A stretch of DNA of 64,000 nt, taken from Clostridia bacterium. GTDB lineage: Bacteria; Bacillota; Clostridia; Oscillospirales; Acutalibacteraceae. Shown piece after piece: positions 45,828-55,218 of this stretch (position 1 is its first letter; the number at the start of each line of letters is the position of its first letter). A model generated the notes under the pieces. It did no database searches. It was not told the DNA's origin and was given only the letters and a program-made list of their open reading frames with translations. The DNA is taken from contig JAGAJB010000009.1 in assembly GCA_017626295.1 (NCBI GenBank), positions 1-64,000 on the forward strand, in the 5' to 3' direction. The position numbers and the translations under genes were made by a program.

Positions 45828-46295
45828 TTATGTTGACTTTTTTAAAAGGTCGTCTATTTCTTCTCTGGTAAAACTTTCCGAATCAAGATTTTTATGAAGA
45901 CGTACAAGAAGATTATGCAAAGTTTCGCGCTCTTCCGGGGAGAAATCGCGGAACATATCTTCGTCGGTGGCGTCACATATTTTTCTGAATTCTTTAAGTG
46001 CGTTTACTCCCTTTTCGGTAACGGAAATGTGATTTTTTCGGGAATCGTTTTCGTCAGCAGTTCTTGTTATAAGTCCTGCTTTTTCAATTCTTTTAAGCGT
46101 TACCGCGGCACTTGCAGGTGATATGTGCATAGCCTTTGCAAGTTCCTTTTGCGTGCATAGGTCGTGGTCGATAACATATTCTAAAATCATCGGTTGCCCG
46201 AAGTAAAGACCTACTTTTGATGCGGATTTTGTTATACGGCACCTGTGGATAACGGATATTGAGATAAGTTCGTGAACAAGGTTTCTCAGTTCCAT
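45828..46295 (-). CDS. MarR-family transcriptional regulator
   Basis: 155 aa from ATG 46295 behind aggtgat (in-frame TTG 46310 is upstream of it). A winged helix-turn-helix: CTQKELAKAMHISPASAAVTLKRIEKAGLI (in pieces) with the wing RTADENDSRKNHISVTEKG. First gene of an operon with two ABC exporter subunits, the usual setting of a MarR repressor that relieves export genes when it binds a toxic ligand. A 12-bp perfect palindrome lies 21 bp before the start. Confidence 0.9.
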   Translation of the reverse strand: MELRNLVHELISISVIHRCRITKSASKVGLYFGQPMILEYVIDHDLCTQKELAKAMHISPASAAVTLKRIEKAGLITRTADENDSRKNHISVTEKGVNALKEFRKICDATDEDMFRDFSPEERETLHNLLVRLHKNLDSESFTREEIDDLLKKST

Positions 46296-46316
46296 TTTAT
46301 CACCTTTCAAAAATAG

Positions 46317-46328
46317 TTAAACGTTTAA
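46317..46328. promoter_or_regulatory. MarR operator candidate
   Basis: Perfect palindrome TTAAACGTTTAA 21 bp upstream of the marR start, the size and position expected for an autoregulatory MarR site. Confidence 0.65.
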
Positions 46329-46561
46329 TTTAATCCTGTATATATTACCACTTTTTTAAATTTTATTTTTACAAAAAAGAAAAATGTCACCCTTTTTTTC
46401 AAGTTCACAAAAAGTTAAAAATCGGATTTTACATATAATAATCGACATTTAGGGTGAAAAATAGGGACGTTTCAACACAAACATACCATTGTTTTGTGCA
46501 AAAATACCAAACAAACAGGTAGATTTTTAACTGTGGTTTGAACAAAATATATTAAAAAGTC

Positions 46562-46590
46562 TTGAAAATAAAAATTGAATTTGATATTAT
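46562..46590 (+). promoter_or_regulatory. Promoter of the glycogen operon
   Basis: -35 TTGAAA (46562-46567), 17-bp spacer, -10 TATTAT (46585-46590), ~30 bp before glgB. Confidence 0.65.
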
Positions 46591-46620
46591 TAAGTTGATG
46601 TATCATAAAAATTTTTAACG

Positions 46621-48576
46621 GTGGTGGAAGATGTGAAAAAAAGAGTCGAAGCAACCGATTACAATGACTTTCCCTTGTATGTTTTTCATCAGGGTCGCAA
46701 TTTTAAGGCGCAGGAGTTTTTAGGGGCGCATAAAGTTGAATCGGAAAAATATGTTTTCAGGGTGTGGGCACCCCACGCAACAGCGGTTTATGTTATTGGT
46801 GATTTTAACGGCTGGAATGAAGAAAGTGCGCCTATGGCACGCCTTAACGATGCAGGTGTATGGGAAGCGTATGTTGACGGTGTCTGTAATTTCCACGCAT
46901 ATAAATTTCTGATATACTCTTCCGACGGCAGAAAGCATTATAAAGCCGACCCTTATGCAATCCACGCTGAAACCCGTCCCGGAACGGCTTCAAAAATATT
47001 TGAAAGCAATTATAAATGGCGTGACGGAAATTGGCTTAAAAAGAGAAAAGCATCTTCAGTATACAGTTCACCTGTTAATATTTATGAAGTTCATTTAGGT
47101 TCCTGGCGCGTTTATGAGGACGGTAACACATTAAGTTATCGTGATTTGGCAAAGGAACTTGTTGAGTACGTTAAAAAAATGGGTTATACCCATATAGAAG
47201 TTATGCCTGTTGCGGAGCATCCTTTTGACGGTTCCTGGGGCTATCAGGTAACAGGATATTTCGCGGTAACTTCAAGATACGGAACACCCGACGATTTTAA
47301 ATATTTTATAGATGAATGTCACAAAGCGGGTATCGGCGTTATTGTTGACTGGGTTCCTTCCCATTTCCCTAAAGATGCCCACGGTTTAGCACTCTTTGAC
47401 GGAGAACCCTGTTACGAATATGCAGATTCTAAAAAAGGCGAACATCTTCAATGGGGTACTAAAGTTTTTGACTACGGCAGAAACGAAGTCCAGAGTTTTC
47501 TTATTTCAAACGCTTGTTTCTGGTTTGATGAATACCATATAGACGGTTTGCGAGTTGATGCGGTGGCTTCAATGCTCTATCTTGATTACGGCAGGGAAGA
47601 GGGACAGTGGATACCAAATGCAAACGGCGGTAACGAAAATCTTGAAGCGGTCGCATTTATGAAACAACTTAACGAAGCGGTGTTCAGAGAACACGGTGAC
47701 GTTATGATGATAGCAGAAGAGAGTACCTCCTGGCCTATGGTTTCCAAACCTGCATATATGGGAGGTCTGGGTTACAACTTCAAGTGGAATATGGGTTGGA
47801 TGAACGATATTCTCCGATATTTCTCCCTTGACGGTATTTACAGAAAATATAACCACGACCTTATTACTTTCTCATTCTTCTATGCTTTCAGCGAAAATTT
47901 TGTGTTGCCCATTTCACACGATGAGGTAGTTCACGGAAAATGCTCGCTTATAAACAAAATGCCCGGCAACTATAACGAAAAGTTTGCAGGTGTCAGAGCG
48001 TTCTTAGGATATATGTATGCTCATCCCGGTAAAAAACTTCTCTTTATGGGCTCGGAATTCGGTCAGTTTATAGAGTGGGATTATAAAAAAGGTCTTGACT
48101 GGATTCTTCTGGATTACGATATGCACGTTCTTTTGCAGGACTATACAAGAGAACTTAATAAATTCTATAAAAAGAATTCGCCTATGTGGCAAATAGATTA
48201 CAGTTGGGAAGGCTTTAATTGGATAGTCAGCGACGACAACGCAAATTCTGTTATTGCTTTCGTAAGAAGTAATGAAAATGATGAAAAAATAGTTGCGGTT
48301 TGTAACTTTACACCTGTTCTCAGGGAAGACTATAAAATAGGTGTTCCGGAAGCAGACGGGTATGAAATCGTTTTCAACTCCGACGCATCAAAATTCGGCG
48401 GTACGGGCGAACGACTTAAAAAGAGCTATCAGGTTAAAGAGGGCGCAATGCACGGCTATGATAACTACATAGAGTTGAAACTTCCGCCTATGACGACAAT
48501 TTATTTAAAACAAAAGAAAACGGAAGGAAAAACTTCCTTGGAGAAGAAAACTTCTTCTGAAAAGCATAAAATTTAA
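46621..48576 (+). CDS. glgB: 1,4-alpha-glucan branching enzyme
   Basis: 651 aa, GH13. An N-terminal CBM48-like domain (FRVWAPHATAVYVIGDFNGW) precedes the catalytic barrel: VMPVAEHPFDGSWGYQ, DWVPSHFPKD, the nucleophile region GLRVDAVASMLY, acid/base region MMIAEESTSWP, and PISHDEVVHGK. It makes alpha-1,6 branches in glycogen. The start is uncertain: GTG 46621 or GTG 46633, both near ggtgg/ggaag. The tail is Lys/Thr/Ser-rich. First gene of glgBCDA, each gene close to the next. Confidence 0.95.
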   Translation: MVEDVKKRVEATDYNDFPLYVFHQGRNFKAQEFLGAHKVESEKYVFRVWAPHATAVYVIGDFNGWNEESAPMARLNDAGVWEAYVDGVCNFHAYKFLIYSSDGRKHYKADPYAIHAETRPGTASKIFESNYKWRDGNWLKKRKASSVYSSPVNIYEVHLGSWRVYEDGNTLSYRDLAKELVEYVKKMGYTHIEVMPVAEHPFDGSWGYQVTGYFAVTSRYGTPDDFKYFIDECHKAGIGVIVDWVPSHFPKDAHGLALFDGEPCYEYADSKKGEHLQWGTKVFDYGRNEVQSFLISNACFWFDEYHIDGLRVDAVASMLYLDYGREEGQWIPNANGGNENLEAVAFMKQLNEAVFREHGDVMMIAEESTSWPMVSKPAYMGGLGYNFKWNMGWMNDILRYFSLDGIYRKYNHDLITFSFFYAFSENFVLPISHDEVVHGKCSLINKMPGNYNEKFAGVRAFLGYMYAHPGKKLLFMGSEFGQFIEWDYKKGLDWILLDYDMHVLLQDYTRELNKFYKKNSPMWQIDYSWEGFNWIVSDDNANSVIAFVRSNENDEKIVAVCNFTPVLREDYKIGVPEADGYEIVFNSDASKFGGTGERLKKSYQVKEGAMHGYDNYIELKLPPMTTIYLKQKKTEGKTSLEKKTSSEKHKI

Positions 48577-48607
48577 CTTTATATAAATCGAAAGGAAAGT
48601 GACAACA

Positions 48608-49828
48608 ATGGCAAAAAAGACAGAATGTATTGCAATGCTTCTTGCAGGCGGTCAGGGTTCAAGACTGGGCGTTCTTACAAAAAACATTGCCAAACCTGCT
48701 GTACCTTACGGCGGTAAGTACAGAATTATCGACTTCCCTCTTTCAAACTGTGTAAACTCAGGTATTTATACAGTAGGTGTTCTCACACAGTATCAGCCCC
48801 TTGAACTTAACGATTATATCGGTAACGGCGGTCCGTGGGATCTTGACCGTGCAAACGGCGGTGTTCATATCCTTTCACCCTATCAGCAAATTGAGGGTAC
48901 GGAATGGTATAAAGGTACTGCCAATGCAATTTACCAGAATATTCAGTTTATTGACAGATATAACCCCGAGTATGTGGCAGTTCTTTCCGGTGACCACATC
49001 TATAAAATGGACTATGCTAAAATGCTTCAGTTCCATAAGGAAAAAGATGCGGCTTGCACAATAGCAATGCTTGAAGTTCCGTGGGAAGAAGCATCACGTT
49101 TCGGACTTATGTTTACAGATGATGACGGTAGAATTACCGCATTTGAGGAAAAACCCAAGAATCCTAAGAGCAACAAGGCTTCAATGGGCGTATATATGTT
49201 CACTTGGGAAAAACTTCGTCAGTATCTTATTGATGATGAAAACAACCCCGAATCCTCAAACGACTTCGGTAAAAACGTTATTCCTGCAATGCACGAAGCA
49301 GGCGAAAGACTTTTTGCATACGGTTTTGAGGGCTATTGGAAAGACGTGGGAACCATCGACTCTCTTTGGGAGGCTAACTTAGACCTTCTTAATCCCAAGG
49401 CAAATATCGACCTTAGCGACTCAACCTGGAAGATTTACGGCAGAGGTGCCGCTGCTGCTCCTCAGTATGTTTCCGACAAAGCGGTTATCGAAAATTCTAT
49501 CGCTGCAGGCGGATGCGAAATCGAAGGTAAAATTGATTATTCCGTACTTTTCTCGGATGTTACCGTTGAAGAGGGCGCATTTGTTGATTATTCAATTGTT
49601 ATGCCCGGTGCAGTTATCAAAAAAGGCGCAGTTGTTCAGTATGCTATGGTTGCTGAAAATGCAGTTATCGAGGAAGGCGCAGTAGTCGGCGAAAATCCCG
49701 AAAAATGTGAAAACCTTGAAAACTGGGGCGTCAGCGTAGTAGGCGCAGGCGTAAATGTAGGTAAAAATGCTAAAGTTAAAGCAAAATCTATGATTTCTGA
49801 AGATGTTAAGGAGGGTGAAACAGTATGA
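48608..49828 (+). CDS. glgC: Glucose-1-phosphate adenylyltransferase, catalytic subunit
   Basis: 406 aa from ATG 48608; in-frame GTG 48599 overlaps the ribosome binding site aaaggaaag. The nucleotidyl-transferase signature [14 protein letters not shown] and [15 protein letters not shown] are intact, as are [19 protein letters not shown] and [11 protein letters not shown], followed by a left-handed beta-helix of hexapeptide repeats. Makes ADP-glucose, the committed step of glycogen synthesis. Its stop overlaps the glgD start, fitting a GlgC-GlgD heterotetramer. Confidence 0.96.
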   Translation: MAKKTECIAMLLAGGQGSRLGVLTKNIAKPAVPYGGKYRIIDFPLSNCVNSGIYTVGVLTQYQPLELNDYIGNGGPWDLDRANGGVHILSPYQQIEGTEWYKGTANAIYQNIQFIDRYNPEYVAVLSGDHIYKMDYAKMLQFHKEKDAACTIAMLEVPWEEASRFGLMFTDDDGRITAFEEKPKNPKSNKASMGVYMFTWEKLRQYLIDDENNPESSNDFGKNVIPAMHEAGERLFAYGFEGYWKDVGTIDSLWEANLDLLNPKANIDLSDSTWKIYGRGAAAAPQYVSDKAVIENSIAAGGCEIEGKIDYSVLFSDVTVEEGAFVDYSIVMPGAVIKKGAVVQYAMVAENAVIEEGAVVGENPEKCENLENWGVSVVGAGVNVGKNAKVKAKSMISEDVKEGETV

Positions 49829-50937
49829 TGCCGAAAAATGTTCTCGGAATTGTTTATTCCAATTCCTATGATTCAAGTCTTGGTGCTCTTACAGCAAGAC
49901 GTACTATGGGCTCAGTTCCCTTTGGCGGAAGATACCGTCTTATAGATTTTCCGCTTTCAAACCTTGTAAACTGCGGTGTAACAAAAGTCGGTGTTATTGC
50001 AAACAGTAACTTCCGTTCACTTATGGACCATGTAGGCAGTGGCAGACCCTGGGACCTTTCAAGAAAAGTTGACGGTCTTACAATGCTTCCTCCCTTTACA
50101 CCCACAGCAGTTGACGCTAACAACAGAATTGATTCTTTAAGCAGAATTATGGAGTTTATCTCCCACTCAAAACAGGAAAACGTTCTTCTTATGGACTCAA
50201 ACTTTGTATGCAATATGGATTGCTCCAAACTTTTTGATTTCCATTCAAAGAAAAATGCAGATATTACCATCGCTTATTGCACAGGCGCTCTTCCCAAACT
50301 TCAGAATCAGGCAGTTCTTGACGTTAATGAGGATGCGAAGATTACAAATATCGGTATTGACGTAAAAACAAGTTCTGACGTAAACTATTCAGCAAATGTA
50401 ATTCTTATAAGAAAAGCACTTCTTGAAAGACTTATAGGCGATGCTGAAAGTTATGCATACACAAGTTTTGAAAAAGACATTCTTCAGAAGAATGTTTCCA
50501 CACTTAACATTTACGGCTACAAAATAGAAGAATGGAACTGCACTATCGACAGTATGAACACATATTTTGAAGCAAATATGGAACTTCTTAAAAAAGAATG
50601 CAGAAAAGAACTTTTCAATGAAGATACACCTGTTTTCACAAAAGTCCGTAACGATATGCCCGTTGTTTACGGCATTACATCCGAGTGCAAAAATTCGCTC
50701 ATTGCCGACGGTTGCCAGATAGAAGGTACTGTTAAAAACAGTATTATTTTCCGTGGCGCAAGGGTTGCAAAGGGTGCAGTAGTTGAAAACTCTATTCTTA
50801 TGCAGGACGCTTTTGTTGGTGAGGATGCAAAACTTAACTGTGTAATTATGGATAAAAACACAGTTATCACACCTAAGAAAGTTCTTTCCGGCGATAAGAG
50901 TTATCCCTTATTTGTAGGCAAAGAAATCGTTATTTAA
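49825..50937 (+). CDS. glgD: GlgC paralogue, regulatory subunit
   Basis: 370 aa. Keeps the fold ([30 protein letters not shown], beta-helix at the end) but lacks the Gly-rich catalytic signature: the N-terminus reads [19 protein letters not shown]. In Firmicutes GlgD is a largely non-catalytic partner that raises GlgC activity and affinity. ATG 49825 overlaps the glgC stop; ATG 49828 is an equal alternative behind aaggaggg. Confidence 0.94.
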   Translation: MMPKNVLGIVYSNSYDSSLGALTARRTMGSVPFGGRYRLIDFPLSNLVNCGVTKVGVIANSNFRSLMDHVGSGRPWDLSRKVDGLTMLPPFTPTAVDANNRIDSLSRIMEFISHSKQENVLLMDSNFVCNMDCSKLFDFHSKKNADITIAYCTGALPKLQNQAVLDVNEDAKITNIGIDVKTSSDVNYSANVILIRKALLERLIGDAESYAYTSFEKDILQKNVSTLNIYGYKIEEWNCTIDSMNTYFEANMELLKKECRKELFNEDTPVFTKVRNDMPVVYGITSECKNSLIADGCQIEGTVKNSIIFRGARVAKGAVVENSILMQDAFVGEDAKLNCVIMDKNTVITPKKVLSGDKSYPLFVGKEIVI

Positions 50938-50960
50938 CACAAAATTAAAGGAGTAATAAA

Positions 50961-52385
50961 ATGAAAGTTTTATATGCCGCAAGTGAAGCTTTGCCGTTTA
51001 TAGCAAGCGGCGGTTTAGGCGATGTTGCAGGTTCTTTACCTCAGGCTTTAAGAAAAAGGCTTATAGGTTGCCGCGTTGTTATGCCCCTTTATGACAACAT
51101 CAAGCAAGAACTTAAAGATTCAATGAAATTCATTACAAATATTTCCGTACCTGTTGCCTGGCGCAGACAGTACTGCGGAATATTTGAAGCAAGAGCAGGC
51201 GGAGTTATTTACTATCTTCTTGATAACCAGTATTATTTTAAGAGAGATTCTCTTTACGGTTTTTATGATGATGCAGAGCGTTTTGCATTCTTCTCAAGAG
51301 CAATTCTTGAAATAATTCCCCATATCGGCTTCAAACCCGATATTATCCATTGTAACGATTGGCAGACTGCTCTTACTCCTGTATATTACAGCACAATGTA
51401 TGCTAATCAGCCCGGTTACGAGAATATAAAAACCGTTTTTACAATTCATAATATTCAGTACCAGGGCGTTTACGGTGAAGAACTTCTTGACAATGTTGTT
51501 GGTATCAACCACGCAGACAAGAATCTTCTTGAATATGACGGAACAGTTAACCTTATGAAAGGTGCAATTGAGTGTGCTAATGCGGTTACAACCGTCAGCC
51601 CCTCTTATGCAAAGGAAATACTTGACCCTTGGTATTCACACGGACTTGATACAATTCTTAAAGAGCGCAGTTTCAAACTCAGAGGTATACTTAACGGTAT
51701 TGACGTTATTAACTATAACCCCGAAACTGACAAGGATATTTTCAAAAATTACACTGCCGATAATGTACGCGGTAAATACGCTAATAAAACAGAACTCCAG
51801 AAGCTTTTAGGGCTTCCGGAGAAAAGTGATACTCCCGTTATGGGTATGGTTACAAGACTTGTTTCTCATAAGGGTCTTGACCTTTGCAAAGCAGTTCTCG
51901 ATGAACTCCTTGCAACAACGGATATTCAACTTGTAGTTCTTGGTTCGGGTGATTATCAGTACGAAGAATTCTTCCGCGGTCTTGCCGCACGTTATCCCGA
52001 ACAAGTTGGTTTGTGCTTAGGCTTTATTCCCGACCTTGCAAGAAAAATCTATGCCGGAAGTGACTTGTTCCTTATGCCGTCAAAGAGTGAGCCTTGCGGT
52101 CTTTCTCAGATGGTTGCTCTTCGTTACGGTACAATTCCCATTGTCCGTGAAACAGGCGGTCTCAGAGATTCTGTCCGTGACAGCGGTGACGGTGAAGGTA
52201 ACGGCTTCGTTTTCTCAAGTTACAATGCCCACGATATGCTTCACGCCATCAGAAGAGCCTGCGAAGGTTATCAGGATAAAGAGGGTTGGCAGATACTTGT
52301 TAAACGCGCTATGGACAGCGATAACAGTTGGGGCAAATCCGCAAACGAATATATAAGAATGTACAAGGAAGTTTTAAAGGGTTGA
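50961..52385 (+). CDS. glgA: Glycogen synthase (ADP-glucose type)
   Basis: 474 aa, GT5. The N-terminal ADP-glucose loop reads ASEALPFIASGGLGDVAGSLP (in pieces; Ala-Ser replaces the classic Lys-Thr before GGL). Other blocks are IHCNDWQTAL, FTIHNIQYQG, NGIDVINYNP, the C-terminal domain MVTRLVSHKGLDL, and PSKSEPCGLSQMVALRYGT. Extends alpha-1,4-glucan from ADP-glucose. Last gene of the operon. The convergent regulator gene begins only one base after the stop, so no intergenic terminator exists here. Confidence 0.95.
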   Translation: MKVLYAASEALPFIASGGLGDVAGSLPQALRKRLIGCRVVMPLYDNIKQELKDSMKFITNISVPVAWRRQYCGIFEARAGGVIYYLLDNQYYFKRDSLYGFYDDAERFAFFSRAILEIIPHIGFKPDIIHCNDWQTALTPVYYSTMYANQPGYENIKTVFTIHNIQYQGVYGEELLDNVVGINHADKNLLEYDGTVNLMKGAIECANAVTTVSPSYAKEILDPWYSHGLDTILKERSFKLRGILNGIDVINYNPETDKDIFKNYTADNVRGKYANKTELQKLLGLPEKSDTPVMGMVTRLVSHKGLDLCKAVLDELLATTDIQLVVLGSGDYQYEEFFRGLAARYPEQVGLCLGFIPDLARKIYAGSDLFLMPSKSEPCGLSQMVALRYGTIPIVRETGGLRDSVRDSGDGEGNGFVFSSYNAHDMLHAIRRACEGYQDKEGWQILVKRAMDSDNSWGKSANEYIRMYKEVLKG

Positions 52386-52386
52386 T

Positions 52387-52980
52387 TTAAATACTGCCCG
52401 AATATCTTCTCAGAATACTTTCAATACCTTTTATGACGGCCTCGATGCTTTTGGGTTCGGGGCCGCCGTATCGTCTTGCATTAACAGTCTTTTCAGGAAA
52501 ATCGTTAAGAAATGTTTCTGTAAGGGCGAGGGCAGAAGCCTGGGCGTATTTGGGTTGAATAGTAAACCAACGTTTAGGAATATAACCTTTTTGTGCCGCA
52601 GAAAAAAGAACGCGGTAAAGGGTAATGGCATACAGAATATCGGCGTATTCGCCTGCCTGTGCCGAGCCTGCGTTCATTCTTTCGTGGGTCATAATAGCCG
52701 CACGGTAAATGGAACGGGTGTTAAAAATGGAGTCCTCCTCCCTGTCATCGAGTTCAGTTGAATTAAGACCCGAACGGCTTTGTGTTCTGCCCAATACATA
52801 ATCGGCGGTTACACCGTAGTAATCTGCCACACGGCACAAAAAATCCATATTAAATTCGCGAATGCCTTTTTCATAGTGGGATAAAAGCGCCTGTGAAATG
52901 CCTAAATCGGCAGCGGCGGCTTTTTGGCTGATACCTTTTTCTGTTCTCAGTTCAACAAGACGTTCCGAATATGTTGCCAT
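52387..52980 (-). CDS. XRE-family regulator with C-terminal effector-like domain
   Basis: 197 aa. Residues ~5-62 form a clear XRE helix-turn-helix (LRTEKGISQKAAAADLGISQALLSHYEKG in pieces, then VTADYVLGR). The remaining ~130 residues are helical and unrecognised, probably for dimerisation or ligand binding. Convergent with glgA, divergent from the histidine phosphatase at 53054. A palindrome lies directly upstream, suggesting autoregulation and perhaps control of the divergent genes. Confidence 0.83.
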   Translation of the reverse strand: MATYSERLVELRTEKGISQKAAAADLGISQALLSHYEKGIREFNMDFLCRVADYYGVTADYVLGRTQSRSGLNSTELDDREEDSIFNTRSIYRAAIMTHERMNAGSAQAGEYADILYAITLYRVLFSAAQKGYIPKRWFTIQPKYAQASALALTETFLNDFPEKTVNARRYGGPEPKSIEAVIKGIESILRRYSGSI

Positions 52981-52994
52981 AATTTTACACCCCG

Positions 52995-53011
52995 TTATAC
53001 TTTCTGTATAA
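52995..53011. promoter_or_regulatory. Inverted repeat in the divergent XRE/phosphatase promoter region
   Basis: TTATAC (52995-53000) and GTATAA (53006-53011) around a 5-nt spacer, 14 bp from the XRE start. Autoregulatory operator candidate. Confidence 0.45.
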
Positions 53012-53053
53012 TATTTTTATTTATTATATTACACTATCTTTCAGGAGAATGCA

Positions 53054-53761
53054 ATGAAAACTTATACAGTTCATTTAATTCGTCACGCACTTACCAAAGG
53101 AAATTTAGAAGGTCGTTACATAGGTCAGACCGATGAAGAACTTTGTAAAGAGGGTATAGAACAACTTGAAAAAATGAAATCGGACTATGACTATCCGTAC
53201 CCCGATGTTGTTTTCACAAGTACTCTTAAACGTTGCGTGCAGACTGCTAAAATACTTTATCCCGACAAAACACCTATTGAAATGCGCGGTTTCGAAGAAT
53301 GTGATTTCGGTGAATTTGAAGGTCATACCGCAGATGAACTCCAGCCTTACGAGGAGTTTTCCCATTGGCTTGCGGGTGGCGAAGATGCAAGACCTTTAAA
53401 CGGTGAAAGCAACAGCGAATTTGCAACAAGAGTTTGCGATTGCTTTATTAAAACCGTTGACGGACTTATAAAAACGGGCACAGGAAGTGCCTCCATCATT
53501 ACCCACGGCGGTGTGATAATGTCAATACTTGCAGCCTTCGGTCTCCCTGAAATGCCTATGACTGAGTGGCTTTGCCCCTCTGCCTGCGGTTATACAATCC
53601 GTATAACTCCGTCGCTTTGGAGCAGAATGAAAAAGTTTGAGGTTATAAACGAAGTTCCTGCCGAGCCGTTAACTGCCGCACAGGAAGAACGCCTTTGGGA
53701 TTATTACAGCGAACTTCCCGAAGATGATGAATGGGATATTGAGGGTGATTTGAGTGTCTGA
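53054..53761 (+). CDS. Histidine phosphatase superfamily protein
   Basis: 235 aa. HLIRHALTKGN with the phosphohistidine, GRYIGQTDEELCKEG, TSTLKRCVQTA, the Glu segment FEECDFGEFEG and the second His in ITHGGVIMSIL. This motif series is the one shared by CobC/GpmB-like phosphatases. The C-terminal ~40 residues are acidic. It overlaps the next gene, an amidohydrolase, by 8 bp, so the two are translationally coupled. Substrate unknown. Confidence 0.86.
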   Translation: MKTYTVHLIRHALTKGNLEGRYIGQTDEELCKEGIEQLEKMKSDYDYPYPDVVFTSTLKRCVQTAKILYPDKTPIEMRGFEECDFGEFEGHTADELQPYEEFSHWLAGGEDARPLNGESNSEFATRVCDCFIKTVDGLIKTGTGSASIITHGGVIMSILAAFGLPEMPMTEWLCPSACGYTIRITPSLWSRMKKFEVINEVPAEPLTAAQEERLWDYYSELPEDDEWDIEGDLSV

Positions 53762-54584
53762 TTATAAAATTTTTGCAAATCACGCACATCTTTTTGCGAA
53801 AAACACCAAACCCAACGCAGATATTGATAAATTGAAAGAACTGCTTGATGCTTGCGAAATAGAAAAAGCAGTTTGTTTTGCCCCCTTTACCGACCAGTTG
53901 GCACGATACGGTATAACCGAAAATTCACGCAAATGGTTAGCAAACGAAATAAAAAACGAACCTCAGTTTGTAGGCTTCGGAACAATAGATTTTGATGAAA
54001 AGAATCTTAAAGACCAGGTAAAAGAAACTGCAGATTCAGGGCTTTTGGGTCTTAAAATTCACCCTGCCGCACAGGAGTTGAAAATAGACTCTCCCGAACT
54101 TTTTGAAGTTTACGAAGAGGCAGAGAAACAGGGTCTGTTTATATCCTTTCATACGGGACTTCATTGGCACCGTATTAAAGATTATCAGATGCTTCTTTTT
54201 GACGAAGTGGCATATAATTTCCCGAAACTTCGTTTCAGTATGGAGCATATAGGCGGTTACAGTTTCTTTAAAGAGGCTCTGCTTGTTATGAATAATAACT
54301 CCAGAGATGATATTCAGCACGTTTTTGCAGGCTGGACAAGTATTTCTATGGAAAAAGATGATTTTGGAAACGAAAGACAGGGTGCGTGGTCATTAACAGA
54401 CGACGAACTTTGCACCCTTATTCATCAGACAGGACCAAAACGCAGTATATTCGGTCTGGATTTCCCGTATAAAGATATAGAATACACTAAAAAAGCAATA
54501 GAAAGAATAAAAAATCTCCCTATTACCGAGGAAGCCAAAAGAGGCATTTTAGGTGATAATTTAAGAGAGATTCTTTTAGGATAA
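53754..54584 (+). CDS. Amidohydrolase-type TIM-barrel metal hydrolase
   Basis: 276 aa from GTG 53754, overlapping the phosphatase stop. The His-x-His strand NHAHLF, LGLKIHPAAQEL, ISFHTGLHWH, LRFSMEHIGGY and IFGLDFPYKD fit the amidohydrolase-2 (ACMSD-like) fold. Members hydrolyse or decarboxylate small carboxylates and amides. A second member of the same fold lies at 55219, separated by a small regulator pair. Substrate unknown. Confidence 0.78.
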   Translation: MSDYKIFANHAHLFAKNTKPNADIDKLKELLDACEIEKAVCFAPFTDQLARYGITENSRKWLANEIKNEPQFVGFGTIDFDEKNLKDQVKETADSGLLGLKIHPAAQELKIDSPELFEVYEEAEKQGLFISFHTGLHWHRIKDYQMLLFDEVAYNFPKLRFSMEHIGGYSFFKEALLVMNNNSRDDIQHVFAGWTSISMEKDDFGNERQGAWSLTDDELCTLIHQTGPKRSIFGLDFPYKDIEYTKKAIERIKNLPITEEAKRGILGDNLREILLG

Positions 54585-54585
54585 A

Positions 54586-54621
54586 ACAAAACCGCCGATT
54601 ATTGTCGGCGGTTTTGTTTTA
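54586..54621 (+). terminator. Rho-independent terminator
   Basis: acaaaaccgccga (54586-54598) pairs with tcggcggttttgt (54605-54617), followed by Ts. Confidence 0.9.
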
Positions 54622-54624
54622 TAT

Positions 54625-54771
54625 TTATGTATCAGTTGATTTTGGAAACAACTCGGTAATTTCGGCTTGCGATATATATTTTTCTTCACAATTTTGCTGT
54701 GCTTCAATGAGGATGTTGATTGCTTTTTCAGTTGCCCTAAATAACTCAAAATACATTTCTTTGTAATCCAT
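54625..54771 (-). CDS. 48-aa conserved-looking small protein
   Basis: Short frame from ATG 54771 (behind aaaggtgat) to TAA 54625: begins MDYKEMYFELFRATEKAI, then a helical ILIEAQQNCEEKYI stretch. Highly charged, all-helical prediction, no membrane segment. Similar short proteins (MDYK-x-MYF... AQQ-x-CEE) are, as I recall, widespread in Clostridia, with no assigned function. Divergent from an XRE regulator, with two palindromes in between, so probably controlled by it. Confidence 0.65.
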   Translation of the reverse strand: MDYKEMYFELFRATEKAINILIEAQQNCEEKYISQAEITELFPKSTDT

Positions 54772-54795
54772 AGTTATCACCTTTGCTATATTTTA

Positions 54796-54834
54796 GGACA
54801 ATTAGTCCAAAAAGTCAATAGGACAAAGTGTCCT
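54796..54834. promoter_or_regulatory. Pair of palindromic operators
   Basis: GGAC-aatta-GTCC (54796-54808) and AGGACA-aag-TGTCCT (54820-54834), centres 25 bp apart, between the divergent 48-aa and XRE genes. Two similar dyads in one control region strongly suggest sites for the XRE protein. Confidence 0.65.
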
Positions 54835-54860
54835 GTTGTATATTTTATTTGGTGATAGTA

Positions 54861-55061
54861 ATGAAACTAAGGATTAGAGATTTGCGTGAAGATAGCGATT
54901 ACACTCAGAAATATGTGGCAGAGTATCTTATGTGTGACCAATCGTTGTATTCAAAATATGAGAGAGGAGAAAGACAACTACCTCTCGAATTTGCGGTTAA
55001 ACTTGCTAAATTGTATAATACAAGTGTTGATTATATTGTTGGTTTGACTGATGAAAAGTAA
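54861..55061 (+). CDS. Small XRE-family regulator
   Basis: 66 aa from ATG 54861 behind ggtgat; it consists only of the Cro/C1-type HTH domain (RIRDLREDSDYTQKYVAEYL in pieces, SLYSKYERGERQLP, TSVDYIVGLTDE). Such single-domain repressors usually bind short dyads as dimers and autoregulate. The two GGAC dyads just upstream fit. Followed by a terminator. Confidence 0.88.
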   Translation: MKLRIRDLREDSDYTQKYVAEYLMCDQSLYSKYERGERQLPLEFAVKLAKLYNTSVDYIVGLTDEK

Positions 55062-55077
55062 TTTTGAATTATAAATA

Positions 55078-55124
55078 AAAACTTCTCTTATTGCACAATG
55101 TTATGTAGTAAGAGGAGTTTTTTG
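55078..55124 (+). terminator. Rho-independent terminator
   Basis: aaaacttctctta (55078-55090) pairs with taagaggagtttt (55109-55121) with one G-U pair, followed by Ts. Confidence 0.8.
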
Positions 55125-55218
55125 TTATAATTTTTTATTGGAATTTTTGAAAAACAGTATTATTATTTAAAAATAAGTCAAACTAATTAAAAAACTCAAG
55201 AGGCGAAAAAGTAATAAA

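Larger units (their letters stand above)
46296..46620. other. 325-bp intergenic region between marR and glgB
   Basis: Very AT-rich divergent control region. It holds the marR palindrome (46317-46328) and the glg promoter (46562-46590). Between them lies a loosely paired tcaccct (46387-46393)/agggtga (46451-46457), too far apart to be a convincing hairpin. No small gene seen. Confidence 0.7.

Noticed and set aside
46381-46460. Possible structured leader or riboswitch upstream of glgB
   Set aside because: The short complementary pieces are ~58 bp apart in very AT-rich DNA and lie upstream of the likely promoter, so they would not be in the glg transcript.
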